Shown: positions 22,920 through 33,782, numbered from the stretch's first letter. The stretch: DNA of 64,000 nt from Lycium barbarum (GCF_019175385.1 NC_083339.1:79690307-79754306), one strand, 5' to 3'. Notes: generated by a model from the letters alone, not told the origin. Translations and numbers: made by a program.

Positions 22920-23970
22920 ATCATTTATGTCACCCATGCTGTCTTTCATGGCATAACCACAAATGAAGAAACCAAATACTTAAACTTGGTCCCTATCATC
23001 CTTGCCGATATGTACCGAGCCTTAAGCTTATGCCAAAACCACTACAAGTATTTCCAAGGGTGCAATTTGCTGTTACAATGGTGGATCATCAAATACTTGA
23101 ACAAATCCGAGAGTTCCCAATACCTAAGTGACCAAAATAGAAAGGATAGACTCGCATCGCACTGTCAGAATTTTGGGTATCAAACCAAGTCAAGCTAAGG
23201 CTTCACTTTCTCAAGGCTTAAGAAAGACAGCGTACAATGGATGTTCCCCCATTTCATATCCGCCCAGGTTGTAGTTAAGGGTAGAAAATGCCCATTCTTG
23301 CCACTTATGTGGATCCAAGAAATTCGTCCTTATACGCCTCCTAGAGTCTTGAGGCAGTTTGGTAGAACCCAGTAATACCTCAAGTCGGGAACATGGGAGA
23401 TTACATGATAGACTATGAGAAGGATAAGATTCAAAATGCTAAGGATGTTATCCGAGAATGGAATGGTCGCATACCTTGGTGTCCCGAGACTTTCGCTCCC
23501 GATAGGTTCAACCTTATGTATGAGGAAGGCTACAAGGATTGGTTGAGGGCACATTTGCAAGGCACCCTCACACCTGGACCCAACCTTTATCATTGTGTCC
23601 AACATAAATCATCTAAGGCTGAGATTAAGGCCTATTTGACTCAAAGACTAGCCGATGACAGGGATGCCAAATACTTGGAGAAGATTGAACATAATCCAGC
23701 CATCATAGCTAGCTAGACACATGAGTTAGGGTTCACATAAGAGTGCTTAGAGGATCTCGATGATCGGATGCAGAAAGCACTGGATAAGACCGCAACCATG
23801 ACATTCATAAAGAAAGCGTTCTTGATGGATGCTGTGTTGACATCGACTCACCTCAGATCCAGGCCATCCTCTGAAGGGCCAAGAAGGCGAGGACCGAGTG
23901 AGCTTCATCATCGGCCACTGGAGGACAATTTTTCTGATTTTACTTTTATGATTTATTATCTTTTGTAACC
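22763..23970 (+). pseudogene. T2 ORF1 relic, DUF7745-like
   Basis: This resembles the plant protein family found as the first ORF of Tat/Ogre-like elements: [47 protein letters not shown], then VQWMFPHF and RVLRQFGRTQ. The function is unknown. TGA at 22917-22919 sits where an arginine codon is likely. The frame changes between 23198 and 23393, where the second part starts (MGDYMIDYEKDK, IPWCPETFAPDRFNLMYEE), with TAG at 23714-23716. The family assignment is from recall and needs a profile search. Confidence 0.6.
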
Positions 23971-24279
23971 CCTACGGGGCAGATATTATTAAATGAAAAA
24001 ACTTGGGTTTATGGGGCAATGGTCTAATGCAAAAGGCACATTTATGTTTCAAATTGATTAGGATGACATTGATTTAAGAACGCGAGTAGTATAATTTTTT
24101 GCAAATATTGATTACGTAATTGTGTGATTACATGCTTATGTGATTTATATATTTCGTTTAAATGATTGATTGATCCTATGTTCTGATCACTACCCCAAAG
24201 AAAAACAAAACACAAAATATCCAAAAAGAACCATACAGACTAACCATTTGCACCTCTCCCAAAGGTTGACTTGCTATCA

Positions 24280-25245
24280 TGGACGTTCAAGGAAACACCA
24301 CTTTCATCGTCAAAGAGGAAAGCGAGGAATATCTCTAAAAGAAGATCTGTGGGCTAGAAGGGAAAATCCAAATGGTCAAGGCAAAGATCAAAGAGGCCGA
24401 CTAGATTTTGAACTTGGCTGGAAGTCTGCCAAAAGAGTCTGCTAAGCTAGGGAATTACCAAGAGAACCTCTCAGAAGAAGTGAAAGGAACAATACGAGGC
24501 TACACACCCCTTTTGAGTAAGTATAAGACACCAAAGCAAGAGATTGAGGATCTTGAAGGGGAGTTCGAACCTTACGAGCAAGAACAAAGCTGGCCATCCA
24601 AAGAGGCCACCACTGCTGCATCTGCGGCCGAAGCCAGTAATTATGAGATACCTCAAGGATTCACTCGTCCACCGTCCCTAACTTGGTGGGAAATTTCCCT
24701 CAAAGCCCATGTGTGCCCCTACAGGGTCACGCCAAGGCATGTGAGATGCGAGGAAATCTATGAGAAGATGACCGTGTAGGATACGCGCCTCAGTCACGAG
24801 AAGCTACCTCCTTGCGCTTCATTCTACACGCACAAAAGATGCCAGTTCTATAGGAATCAATTGGGCTACACTACTAATGAATCCGTGGCCCTCAAAAGGA
24901 GGATCATAAGGTTGATCGATGATAAGACAATCCACAATTTATAGGGACCGCATTCCTTATTGGTCCATGACACGGTTGTTACAAATGTAGGAATCACGTA
25001 CAACACTCACATCTGGCTTTATGACTTTGCCATCTTTAAGGACTCATATGTGAGCATCTTCCAAAAGCTAGCATGCACTGGAAAGATCCGTCTTATTGAG
25101 GCTGCTTGGAAATCCTCACCCACCGGACCAATCCAAAGAAAGATTTGGTTGTTCCATTCTGGGGCACCCGGGCACGACATTGAAGAATGTGAAGCCTTCA
25201 AGTTTGAATGGAGCATTTGGTCCACACAGGGGAGATTTGGGTAGT
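24280..25245 (+). pseudogene. T2 ORF1 C-terminal or gag-like region with knuckle motifs
   Basis: Translation from ATG near 24280 gives a charged, coiled-coil-like part (EESEEYL, GLEGKIQMVKAKIKEAD, NLAGSLPKESAKLGNYQENL). It is followed by a Cys-containing part (CEEIYEKM, HKRCQFYRNQLGY) and then SYVSIFQKL with FHSGAPGHDIEECEAFK. In Tat/Ogre proteins such H-x-GH-x-C strings are zinc-knuckle-like. Here several Cys/His are replaced (CQFYR for CQFHR, for example). Stops lie near 24337, 24402, 24777 and 24942. Its place upstream of the main gag is unusual compared with my recollection of gag order. Confidence 0.5.
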
Positions 25246-25849
25246 ACTCCCTCCCCAATACTAAGAAGTAGGGCCTTCGGCCAAATGCGTGGTTGTAAGG
25301 AAACAACCCGTTCCGATATCAAGGAGAGGTCATCTTTTGGGTAGATCTAGGGGATCCCTTTTTGTGATTTTAAAGTTTGTACCCCCTCCCCCCACCCCAC
25401 CATTTATATGTAAAAAACCTATGTCCGAACTGATATCCCAAGGAGGGATACGTAGGAAGCCCTTATCGGGCCTGGTTCGGGAAAGCTTTTGGGTAAAACA
25501 AAATAGTAGTTATTTTATATAAATCAAACTATGGAAGGGCCTGATTTCTCGAGGAGGGATACATAGGTATTCTACATAAGACTCGGTCCCTATATTATAT
25601 AAAATAAATGTCCCCCACTGAGATAGGAGAAAGCAACCAAAGCAAGTCAACCGTACACTCCCAAAAGCAAAATCCATGAACAATTTAAATGCTAAAATAC
25701 CGAAACCTCGGAATGAAGGATCAATTAAACATTTGGATTGAATATACGAATATTATGTGTTTATTTGTAAAACTACGTGCGATATCTTACATTGCTCTTA
25801 TTACCTAATATACTAACGTTGTTTGCCTTTGAGTTGTTTTTCTCTTATA
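25246..25849 (+). other. T2 spacer between ORF1 and gag
   Basis: Non-coding, with a C-rich tract at 25383-25401 and two GATACGTAGG/GATACATAGG modules (25420-25480 and 25535-25595). The end, a T-rich run followed by CTTATAG at about 25849, looks like a 3' splice site directly before the open gag frame. Splicing in this interval is possible but unproven. Confidence 0.5.
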
Positions 25850-25961
25850 GAAAAAGGTTGATCCATGTCGTGTCACCCTGGCCTATTTCACTAGATCCAA
25901 AGCCGCAATAGCATCCCTTACTGAGAAAGACAAAGGCAAAGAGAAAATGACTGGTACTCCA
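25850..25961 (+). pseudogene. T2 gag, first fragment (interrupted by D)
   Basis: An open frame runs from just after TAG at about 25848 to 25961 (VTLAYFTRSKAAIASLTEK and KGKEKMTGTP visible) and meets the left end of element D. The same frame is open again from 36308, once the insertion and one copy of the 5-bp duplication are discounted. It is a spacer or linker type segment ahead of the gag domain. The interruption itself inactivates it. Confidence 0.65.
25957..25961. other. Target site duplication of D, left (CTCCA)
   Basis: CTCCA directly precedes the 5' LTR of D and is repeated at 36303-36307 directly after its 3' LTR. Five bp is the usual Ty3/gypsy duplication length. Confidence 0.93.
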
Positions 25962-26293
25962 CGTTACACCTTGGAAAATTTCCCGTTAATGTACAGTGAA
26001 TAGGCTAGCGAAGGGCACAACGTTGTGATAAGAAAGAAATAGCATTTCATGATCCTAATCGAGATTCAAAGACATTTGACGTAAGGGAAGAAGGTTGTCA
26101 AGGAAAGCAAGGGATATGTTGCGTGTCGGGTAAGAATTATGAGCGACGAGCTAATGATGGCGTAATATTGTTTTGGAGAAGAGTTACAATATCCCTTAGA
26201 TTGTTAACGAGGTGTTAAACATGTATCAAGAAGGCTTCACAAGGATTTGAGGTCAAACGAAATGACGAGAACCAAAATCAGAGAAGAGGTGGA

Positions 26294-26555
26294 TTATACG
26301 ACCGATTATACGGTCTGTATAATATTATACGGTCCGTATAATATTATACGATCCGTATAACGTATCGTATAATGGTCACAGAATGAAGTTGTTGAGGGGG
26401 TGATTTCACGGTCACTTATACGGACCATATAAATTTATACGGACCGTATAATGTGCCGTCAAATTGACATAGAATGGGATGGTTACTGGAGCAGTTTCAC
26501 GGTCACATATATGGACTGTATAAATTTATACGGACCGTACAAGTGTCTGTATAAG
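26294..26555 (+). repeat. Array of TATACGGNCCGTATA palindromes, D 5' LTR
   Basis: About ten perfect or near copies of a 15-bp odd-centred palindrome, many separated by AATAT or AATTT, lie upstream of the presumed TATA box. This copy has about 40 bp more of the array than the 3' LTR. Confidence 0.88.
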
Positions 26556-27724
26556 TTCGTCGGGACAAATTTTTAAAAGTTGATATACGGACTTCAACAA
26601 ATTTATTTCATTTCATTTTTCTTCTACACAACTCAAGAATTCTCTAGAACCTTCCACACACACTCCATATACAAGAACTCATGAGAAATTGATGATCAAC
26701 TTCATCAAATCAGCAAAACTAAGTGTGAGAAACACATCAAAGTTCATCCAAGTCAAGAAATTCCATGGGAAGTGGAACTAGGGTTTTGCTCAAGTGAAGT
26801 ATTTCCACTTAAAGCTCATTCCCACACTATCAAAGGTAAGTTTTATGGTATTTACATGTTATTTAAGGTATTGAAAAGTTGAAACACTTGGATTGTAGAA
26901 AGATATAGGAATTGGGTCATGAATGTGTGAATAATGTCATTGTTGAGTAGTAGTTTGGGGTGAATTATGAATGTTGGTATGTTGTGATTGTAAGAATATT
27001 GTGAACGAAATTTAGAACATGAAATAAGTATTATATGTGAGAAAATTCAATAATGAACTATGACCATGATTATGGAGAAATTGGAGTGAAATTGTGAAAT
27101 GTGGGTAATGTAGATGAATGATGATTGTGCTTGTGCTTGTGATATTGTGAATGTTGTTATGGATGTTTGGGAGTTGATATATGATATGGGGAAAATTGTA
27201 TAAACAAAGGAAATGCTGCCGAATTTTCTTTAAGCTTTAGTAAGCACGTTTAAGTAATCGATTAGCTGATGTTAATGCAAATTCTCTTGAAGGTAGAAAC
27301 GTGGGCATCGAAGAAGAACAAGCAAGCAATTGATTAGTTAAACGAAAAAGGTATGTGAGGCTAGTCCTTTCTTTCTATGGCATGAATCCTATGGCATGAT
27401 TTTTCCTTCTTCTCCATGAATCCTCTATATTCCGGAAAGCTAAGAGCCTATGTTCATGAATAGCCATATGAGATAAGAGATACATTACGAGCCCAATAAT
27501 GATGATTATGAGTTAAGTATAAAGATTCTAGAGTTCATGATATGATGTTCCTATAAATTTAATGATGTTTTTTATTGTATACACTCACCTTATATACTAT
27601 TTCCTTCGAAGTGAGGCAGAATATTTATAAACGTTCCATAATGGAATCGGGGGTTCACGACCTTATGTCACCTCGATAAATTATAGCTATCTATGAGTTA
27701 TTATGCATGCATTATGATGAGTAT

Positions 27725-27910
27725 ATGTTGATGATACGCCACGCCTATATGGCACGGGCAGCACCGCTAAGGCGGGCGGCTTATAGATGATTACATCGTG
27801 TCTATATGGCATGGGCAGCACCACTAGTAGGTGGCGTGAGATGGTACTCCGGACACGGGAGGCCTGGACGCAGGCTAATGATTATCACACCGTACCGATA
27901 TGGACGGGCA
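27725..27910 (+). repeat. GC-rich duplicated block in D 5' LTR
   Basis: Two degenerate copies of a unit with TATATGGCACGGGCAGCACC, one near 27750 and one near 27805, stand out against the AT-rich LTR. The 3' LTR has the same block near 35490-35650. The role is unknown. Confidence 0.6.
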
Positions 27911-28035
27911 GCTTATACATTTATGCATACATGACATGATGATGATTATGAAGTAAGCTAACATGCATTATTTCTTTTATAATTGGTAGTCAGTTACAGT
28001 TGCTCCTCATTTGATGCTTCCTTTCTCTCATTGAC

Positions 28036-28036
<1 letters not shown>

Positions 28037-28133
<97 letters not shown>
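28037..28133. repeat. (TAT)n microsatellite in D 5' LTR
   Basis: About 32 trinucleotide units. The equivalent tract in the 3' LTR (about 35781-35805) has about 8 units. A poly-Tyr ORF over it is an artefact. Confidence 0.97.
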
Positions 28134-28147
28134 TATGCCTCTCATAC

Positions 28148-28168
28148 TCAGTACAATGTTCGTACTGA
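28148..28168 (+). other. LTR stem-loop (D 5' LTR)
   Basis: TCAGTAC (28148-28154), 7-nt loop, GTACTGA (28162-28168). A second small hairpin and acceptor-like CCCACAG follow, ending at 28205. Confidence 0.65.
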
Positions 28169-28600
28169 CGTCCGTTTTCTTTGGACGCTGTGTTCATGCC
28201 CACAGGTAGACAGGGAGGTGATCCTGATCCAGACTCGTAGGAGCTAGTAGCTGATTTGAGAGCACTCCATTGTTCCGGAGGTTCCTTTGATTACTCTTTT
28301 GTGTACATATGTATGTTTTGGGCACGACGGGGTCTTGTCCCGTCCCTATGTCTAGCACTCTAGTAGAGGCCCGTAGATACGTAGGTGTGGGTTATATGGT
28401 CTCACGAGGTTGCTATTATGTATATATATATATATATATATTATTTTGATAGCCGAAGGGCTTATGTGTATAAAAGTGATTATATTTCCAAATGAACAAT
28501 GATTTTCTTATGATTTGAGTATGATGAGTAATAGAATGAGTGGTGCTCGGTGGTTAGCCCCGGGTACCCATCACGGCCCCTAGTCGGGTCGTGACAACAG

Positions 28601-28611
28601 TGGTATCAGAG
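28601..28611 (+). other. Primer binding site of element D (tRNA-iMet)
   Basis: TGGTATCAGAG, 4 bp after the 5' LTR, then TAG instead of C. It matches initiator-Met tRNA over 11 bases. Confidence 0.9.
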
Positions 28612-28791
28612 TAGTTCAATCCTAGGAAGTGTCTACGAGCCGTGTCTAGTAGAGTCTTGTTTATGGTGTGTTGCACGCCACACTAAAAAACAGGAGGCTA
28701 CAAGGCATTTAGGAAAAATGACCATCTTTCATCTTAATGGATCGTGCGATAGAGCTGTATTATAAGACTTTATCCTCCCTAATAGTGTGTT
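28612..28791 (+). other. Untranslated leader of element D
   Basis: Non-coding and closely matching 20195-20376 of element C, more conserved than the LTRs on its left. It may contain RNA packaging signals (inference). Confidence 0.6.
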
Positions 28792-30122
28792 ATGATTTCC
28801 GAAATGCTGCTAATGGGAAAAACTACAGCTACCCAGAAGGGCAAGACTACGATGAAAAGGCGGGTGGAAAGAGCGCCTCCAATGAATGTAGAAGAGGGCG
28901 AATCACATAATGACGCGCCATCTAATACTTCCTCCACCCCACCCAATGTAGAAGAACAAGGAGGAGCTTCAGCTCCAGTTCCTCCACTGGTCGCTTCGGG
29001 TTAACAAGTGACCGGGGCCATTCATCTATTGTCACAGTTGGTTGCCGCCCAGGCACAGCGGCAGAATGTGAGTTCAAGCGATCGGGCAGCTAGTACCAGA
29101 GCCCGTGATTTTATGAGTTTGAAACATGTGGAGTTTTTCGGGTCAAAACCGGATGAAGACCCGCAAGGTTTTATTGATGAGATGCTGAGAACATTAAGGA
29201 TTATTCATGCCTCCAAAAATGAATCTGTGGAGTTAGCATCTTATAGACTCCGAGATGTGGCGATATTGTGGTATAATAATTGGCTAGCATCAAGAAAATA
29301 AAATGCGCCTCCTCCCGTGTGGCAAGAATTTGTAAATTCTTTCATCCTCTACTATTTTCCATCCGAGGTCCGCCGAGCTAGAGCGGATAGGTTCTTAAAT
29401 CTAAGGCAAGGAAACATGAGTGCCCGGGAATATAGCCTTCAATTTAATTCATTGGCTAGATATGCCCCGACTATGGTGGCCGATATGGGAGATAGGGTAC
29501 ATAGGTTTGTGAGTGGCTTGGGGCCACATTTGTTCAAGTATTGTTTGACAGCTTCGTTGTAAGATGGGATGGATATTTCCCGAATACAAGCCCATGCCCA
29601 GAATTTAGAAGGACAACAACCTCCGCAAAGGGGTGATCGTGATATCGATAGAAGGCAAAGAAAGATGGCCAGATCTATGGGGGCAGGAAGTGATTATAGA
29701 GGGGGATCAAGGCAGACACATTCCAGACACTCAGGTCAGTCGGTGACTAGTGCACCTCCTCGATTTACGGGTAGGAGATTTGATCGCTCCTTTCGTTCAG
29801 GACAGGGTCAGAGTTCGAGGGCCACAGATTCTCAGTTTGGGGGAGATTATAGCCAGAGGAGACCCCCAGTACCGCGATGCATCCAGTGCGGTAGATTAAA
29901 TTCCAGATAGTATCGCCAAGATTCAGATGCTTGCTATGCCTGCGGCCAGGTTGGGCACATGATGCGAGATTGCCCGTCGATGAGTGGTAGAGTTGGGGTT
30001 CAGCCCACAGGATCAGTGGCTGGTTCATCTTCAGTGCGTCCGGTAGGGCAGACTCTCCAGATTTCAGCAAGTCGAAGTAGAGGCAGAGGAGGAGCATCTA
30101 CTTCAGGTGCCACTCAGCCCGT
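28792..30122 (+). pseudogene. Element D gag
   Basis: Single frame with four stops (TAA at 29002-29004, TAA at 29299-29301, TAA at 29560-29562, TAG at 29908-29910). Order: a Lys/Arg/Pro-rich N-terminus, gag core (FFGSKPDEDPQGFIDEMLRTLR, WQEFVNSFILYYFPSEVRRA, REYSLQFNSLARYAP, DRVHRFVSGLGPHL), a charged GDRDIDRRQRK linker, an Arg/Ser/Gly-rich tail and an intact CCHC knuckle near 29931-29975 (CYACGQVGHMMRDC). The frame shifts near 30115-30125 before protease. The knuckle is the only fully intact one in the window. Confidence 0.9.
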
Positions 30123-30640
30123 GTGTACGCTTTAGCCGGACGACAGGATCATGAGTCTTCCCTGGATGTGGTTACAAGTACATTATCCATATTTTCCCAT
30201 GATGTGTATGCATTGATAGATCCGGGTTCTACCTTGTCTTACATTACTCCGTATGTTGCTGGTTGTATTGGGGTGAAATCTGAGCCAATTAAACCTTTTG
30301 AGGTATCTACTCCGGTTGGTGATCCCGTGATAGCTAGACATGTTTATAAAAATTGTGTACTTGTGATATGCAATCGCTAGACCAAAGCTGATTTAATTGA
30401 GCTGGAAATGTTAGATTTTGATGTGATTATGGGTATGGATTGGTTGGCCTTGTGTTATGCTAGTGTGGATTGCCGAATGAAAATAGTTCGATTTCAATTT
30501 CCGGGAGAGCCCGTGCTTGAATGGAAGGGTAATACAGCATCTCCAAAAGGTAGGTTTATTTCCTACCTTAAGGAAAGGAAGATGATAGCTAAGGGATATA
30601 TTTATCACTTAGTTCGAGTTCATGATACCGAAGCAAAGTC
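30123..30640 (+). pseudogene. Element D protease
   Basis: The retropepsin active-site loop LIDPGSTLSY is intact, with Asp at 30219-30221. Flanking blocks are SIFSHDVYAL, GVKSEPIKPFEVSTPVGDP and VYKNC. TAG at 30378-30380 interrupts it. The same frame continues with LIELEMLDFDVIMGMDWLAL, VDCRMKIVRFQFPGEPV and FISYLKERKMIAKGYIYHLV. It would cleave the polyprotein inside the particle. Only the stops, not the active site, are damaged. Confidence 0.88.
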
Positions 30641-31427
30641 GCCAACTTTTCAATCCATTCCGGTAGTGAATGAATTTCCGGACGTGTTTCCAGATGAACT
30701 TCCAGGCCTTCCTTCAGAAAGAGTGATTGATTTCACTATCTATATGTTGCCGGACACCAAGCCTATTTCCATTCCTCTTTAACGAATGGCTCCGGCAGAA
30801 TTCAAAGAGCTAAAGGCACAGTTGAAAGATTTGCTTGAGAAGGGGTTTATTAGACTCGGTTCATCACCGTGGGGAGCACCAGTCTTGTTCGTGAGAAAGA
30901 AAGATGGTTCCCTTCGGATGTGTATCGATCATAGGCAATTGAACAAGGTAACGATAGAGAACAAATATCCTCTCCCAAGGATTGATGATTTGTTTGCTCA
31001 ACTACAGGGTGCCAAGTGGTTTTCTAAAATAGACTTAAGGTCGGGTTATCATCAAGTGAGAGTTAGAGAAGAAGATATTCCCAAAATAGCCTTCAGAACG
31101 AGATATGGCCATTGTGAATTTCGGGTGATGTCGTTTGGGTTGACCAATACACCGGCAATGTTCATGAATTTGATGAATAATATATTCGGGCCACTCTTGG
31201 ACTTATTTGTGATAGTATTTATTGATGATATTCTGGTATATTCGCGCACAAAATCAGAACATGCCGATCATTTACGTATTGTTCTTGGAATTCTTCGAAC
31301 CCGAGAATTATATGCAAAATTTTCAAAGTGCGAGTTTTGGCTGAATTCTGTGACATTTCTGGGTCATGTTATTTCAGATGATGGCATTCGAGTCGACACT
31401 CAGAAAATTAGAGCTGTGAAGACTTGA
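30641..31427 (+). pseudogene. Element D reverse transcriptase
   Basis: Linker VVNEFPDVFPDELPGLPSE, then TAA at 30780-30782 just before the RT core. The core from 30786 is open for 213 codons and keeps motif A ([10 protein letters not shown], Asp at 31032-31034) and the FIDD box (31218-31229), plus [26 protein letters not shown] and FLGHVIS. TGA at 31425-31427 replaces the TGG found in B. It is the best preserved RT core in the window, but it could not be made as part of an intact polyprotein. Confidence 0.92.
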
Positions 31428-31970
31428 TCAAGTCCTACGACGCCTACAGAAGTCCGTAGTTTTCTGGGCTGAAATAGAGGGATTTTCCTCTATTTCAGCC
31501 CCATTGACGAAGATAACCCAAAAATCAGCTAAGTTTCAATGGAATGATGCTTGTGAGTGCAGTTTCCAAGAGTTGAAGGACAGATTAACCTCAGCTCCAG
31601 TCTTAACACTACCAGAAGGGCCAGATGGTTATGTTATGTACTGTGATGCTTCCGGCGTTGGGTTAGGATGTGTGTTAATGCAACACGGTAGAGTCATTGC
31701 TTATACTTCGAGACAGCTGCGGAAACATGAAAAGAACTATCCAACTCATGATCTCGAATTGGCTGCAGTCATTCATGCATTAAAAATGTGGAGACATTAC
31801 TTGTATGGAGTGCATGTCGATATTTATACAGATCATAAGAGTCTTCAGTACATTTTCAAACAGAAGGAGTTGAATCTGTGACAGAGGCGATGATTAGAAT
31901 TGTTGAAAGATTATGATGTGAGCATTTTATACCACCCCAGAAAGGCAAATGTAGTAGCTAATGCGCTTAG
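31428..31970 (+). pseudogene. Element D RNase H
   Basis: A deletion at about 31470 removes the [13 protein letters not shown] block found in B and shifts the frame. From 31504 the domain is open: [48 protein letters not shown] and [15 protein letters not shown] codons at 31879-31881 and 31891-31893 fit C-to-T and G-to-A changes compared with B. The final acidic residue of the VADALSR motif is Asn (VANALSR) near 31963. Confidence 0.88.
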
Positions 31971-33387
31971 CCGCCGATCGATGGGTTGCCTATGTGAAGT
32001 TCCTCCGGAGAAGAAAGAAATGGTTCATGAGCTCCACCAATTAGATAATCTTGGAGTACGTTTAATTGATTCAGGTGGTGCAGGAATCGGTATTAATGAT
32101 CCTACAGTTTCGTCCCTGAATATGGAAGTGAAAGAGCATCAGTATGAAGATCCTCATTTGTGCCATTACAGAGACACATCTCATGTAAAAGAGAAGTCCC
32201 CATTTGAAGTTTCCATGGATGGAATTCTTAGATACCAAGGCAGGCTATGTGTTCCGAATGTTGCAGAACTGCGCCGTCGCATTCTAGAAGAAGTCCATTA
32301 CTCTTGGTATTCTATTCACCCAGGTGCATCCCAGATGTATCATGATCTCAAGTTGATATATTGGCGGGATGGCATGAAAAGAGACATAGCAGAATTTGTA
32401 GCTCAGTGTCCAAATTGCCAGCAAGTGAAAATCGAACATCAAAAGCCAGGAGGATTATTGCAAGCAATGGAAATCCCTACTTGAAAATGGGAAGTGATCA
32501 ACATGGATTTTATTGTGGGGTTACCTCATTCTCGAGGAAAGTATGGTTCTATATGGGTGATTGTGGACAGATTAACGAAGGCAGCTCATTTTCTTCTAGT
32601 CAGAACCACGTACTCAGCAGAAGATTATGCGAGGTTGTATCTCAAAGAAATTGTGCGACTCCATGGTATTCCGATATCTATTATCACAAATAGAGGAGCA
32701 CAGTTTACAACCAAGTTCTGGAAATCCTTCCAAGAAGGTCTAGGTACTCAAGTGAAGCATAGCATGACATTTCATCCGCACACTGATGGACAAGCCGAAC
32801 GTACTATTCGGACTTTGGAAGATATGCTACGGGCATGTGTACTAGATTTCGGTGGTAGTTGGGATGATCACCTACCTCTGATTGAGTTCGCATATAACAA
32901 TAGCTATCATTGCAGTATCCAAATGGCTCCGTATGAAGCTTTATATGGAAGGAAGTGCAGATCCCCAATTGGATGGTTTGAAATAGGAGAAGTACAGCTA
33001 ATAGGCCCTGAATTATTTCAGCAAGCGGTAGAAAAAGGCAAGGTGATCCGAGATCGATTGTTGATAGCCCAAAGTCGCCAAAAATCTTATGCGGACAACC
33101 GCCGGCGAGACCTGGAATTTCAGGTTGATGATTGGGTATTTTTGAAGGTATCGCCAATGAAAGGGGTGATGAGATTTGGCAAGAAAGGGAAATTAAGTCC
33201 TCGATACATTAGACCCTATAAAATTATCCGCAAGGTGGGTCATGTAGCCTACGAATTGGACTTGCCTTTAGAACTTGAATCAGTCCATCCAGTTTTCCAT
33301 GTTTCGATGCTCCACAAGTGTGTTGGAGATCCCACGAGGATTGTTCCGATAGATAATGTTCAAGTGACGGAAAAGCTAGCATATGAG
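31971..33387 (+). pseudogene. Element D integrase, second catalytic Asp is Asn
   Basis: The HHCC N-terminus lies near 32300-32425 (SWYSIHPGASQMYHDL, CPNCQQVK). TGA at 32482-32484 (TGG in B) splits it from a 361-codon open stretch from 32494. That stretch carries Asp at 32506-32508, Asn at 32689-32691 where the second catalytic Asp belongs (ITNRGAQF for ISDRGTQF), and Glu at 32797-32799 with 35-residue spacing. The GPY/F-like block MRFGKKGKLSPRYIRPYKI and VHPVFHVSMLHK follow. Strand transfer should be abolished even if the stops were ignored. Confidence 0.93.
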
Positions 33388-33579
33388 GAAGTGCCCATTG
33401 CTATATTGGACAGGCAAGTACGGAGACTTCGAAATAAGGAAGTAGCTTCAGTCAAAGTCCTGTGGCGAAATAACAACCGAGAAGAAATGACTTGGGAGGC
33501 GGAAGAGAAAATGAAATCCACATATCCGCACTTATTCCAACCCCCAGGAGAGATTCAAGATGACACACTAACATTATGA
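33388..33579 (+). pseudogene. Element D chromodomain, open and well preserved
   Basis: The chromodomain proper, about residues 299-348 of the open stretch starting at 32494 (33388-33537), reads EVPIAILDRQVRRLRNK, EVASVKVLWRN and EEMTWEAEEKMKSTYPHLF. It has the aromatic and acidic positions of chromovirus chromodomains that bind methylated histone tails. The reading frame ends at TGA 33577-33579. It is the clearest lineage marker for the plus-strand elements. Confidence 0.85.
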
Positions 33580-33782
33580 GGTATGTATGCTTTCTTTTCA
33601 TGCTTTTGGTTGTGTGTGGCCAATTTACAGTGCTTTTGTGTTGTGGCCCTGTGAGGCAATATTATTATGGGTTGTTGTGATAGGATGGTAGTGCCATATT
33701 ACAGGGGAAACTGTGGCGAAATTTTCGTAGAATTCCCGAGTGTTTAACATTCGAGGACAAATGTTCCAAAAGGGGGGAAGAA
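33580..33782 (+). other. 3' untranslated region and polypurine tract of D
   Basis: It matches 17425-17628 of element B, with shared CCCTGTGAGGCAAT, TTACAGGGGAAACT and GTTTAACATTCGAGGAC. The polypurine tract AAAAGGGGGGAAGAA (33768-33782) abuts the 3' LTR. Confidence 0.82.

Larger units (their letters stand above)
25962..28596 (+). repeat. 5' LTR of element D
   Basis: 2,635 bp, ending GTCGTGACA. The terminal TG has become CG. The parts are the TATACGGNCCGTATA palindromes (26294-26555), an AT-rich TATA-like TTTTTAAAAG (26570), donor-like AAAGGTAAGT (26833), a second donor-like AAAGGTATGTGAGGC (27347), a GC-rich duplicated block (27725-27910), an ATT microsatellite, the stem-loop at 28148 and an acceptor-like CCCACAG. 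Confidence 0.95.

Noticed and set aside
23393..23716. A host gene encoding the MGDYMIDYEKDK protein
   Set aside because: It is flanked by other DUF7745-like pieces in T2 with stops and frame changes, and no promoter or exon structure supports a host gene.
25383..25401. C-rich tract as a polypurine tract on the minus strand
   Set aside because: No LTR start adjoins it. It lies between ORF1 and gag of T2.
27983..28168. ORF with a poly-tyrosine run
   Set aside because: It lies over the (TAT)n microsatellite of the D 5' LTR.
20183..28611. TGGTATCAGAG sequences as possible tRNA gene fragments
   Set aside because: They directly follow LTR ends, are only 11-12 bp, and no cloverleaf surrounds them. 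They are primer binding sites.
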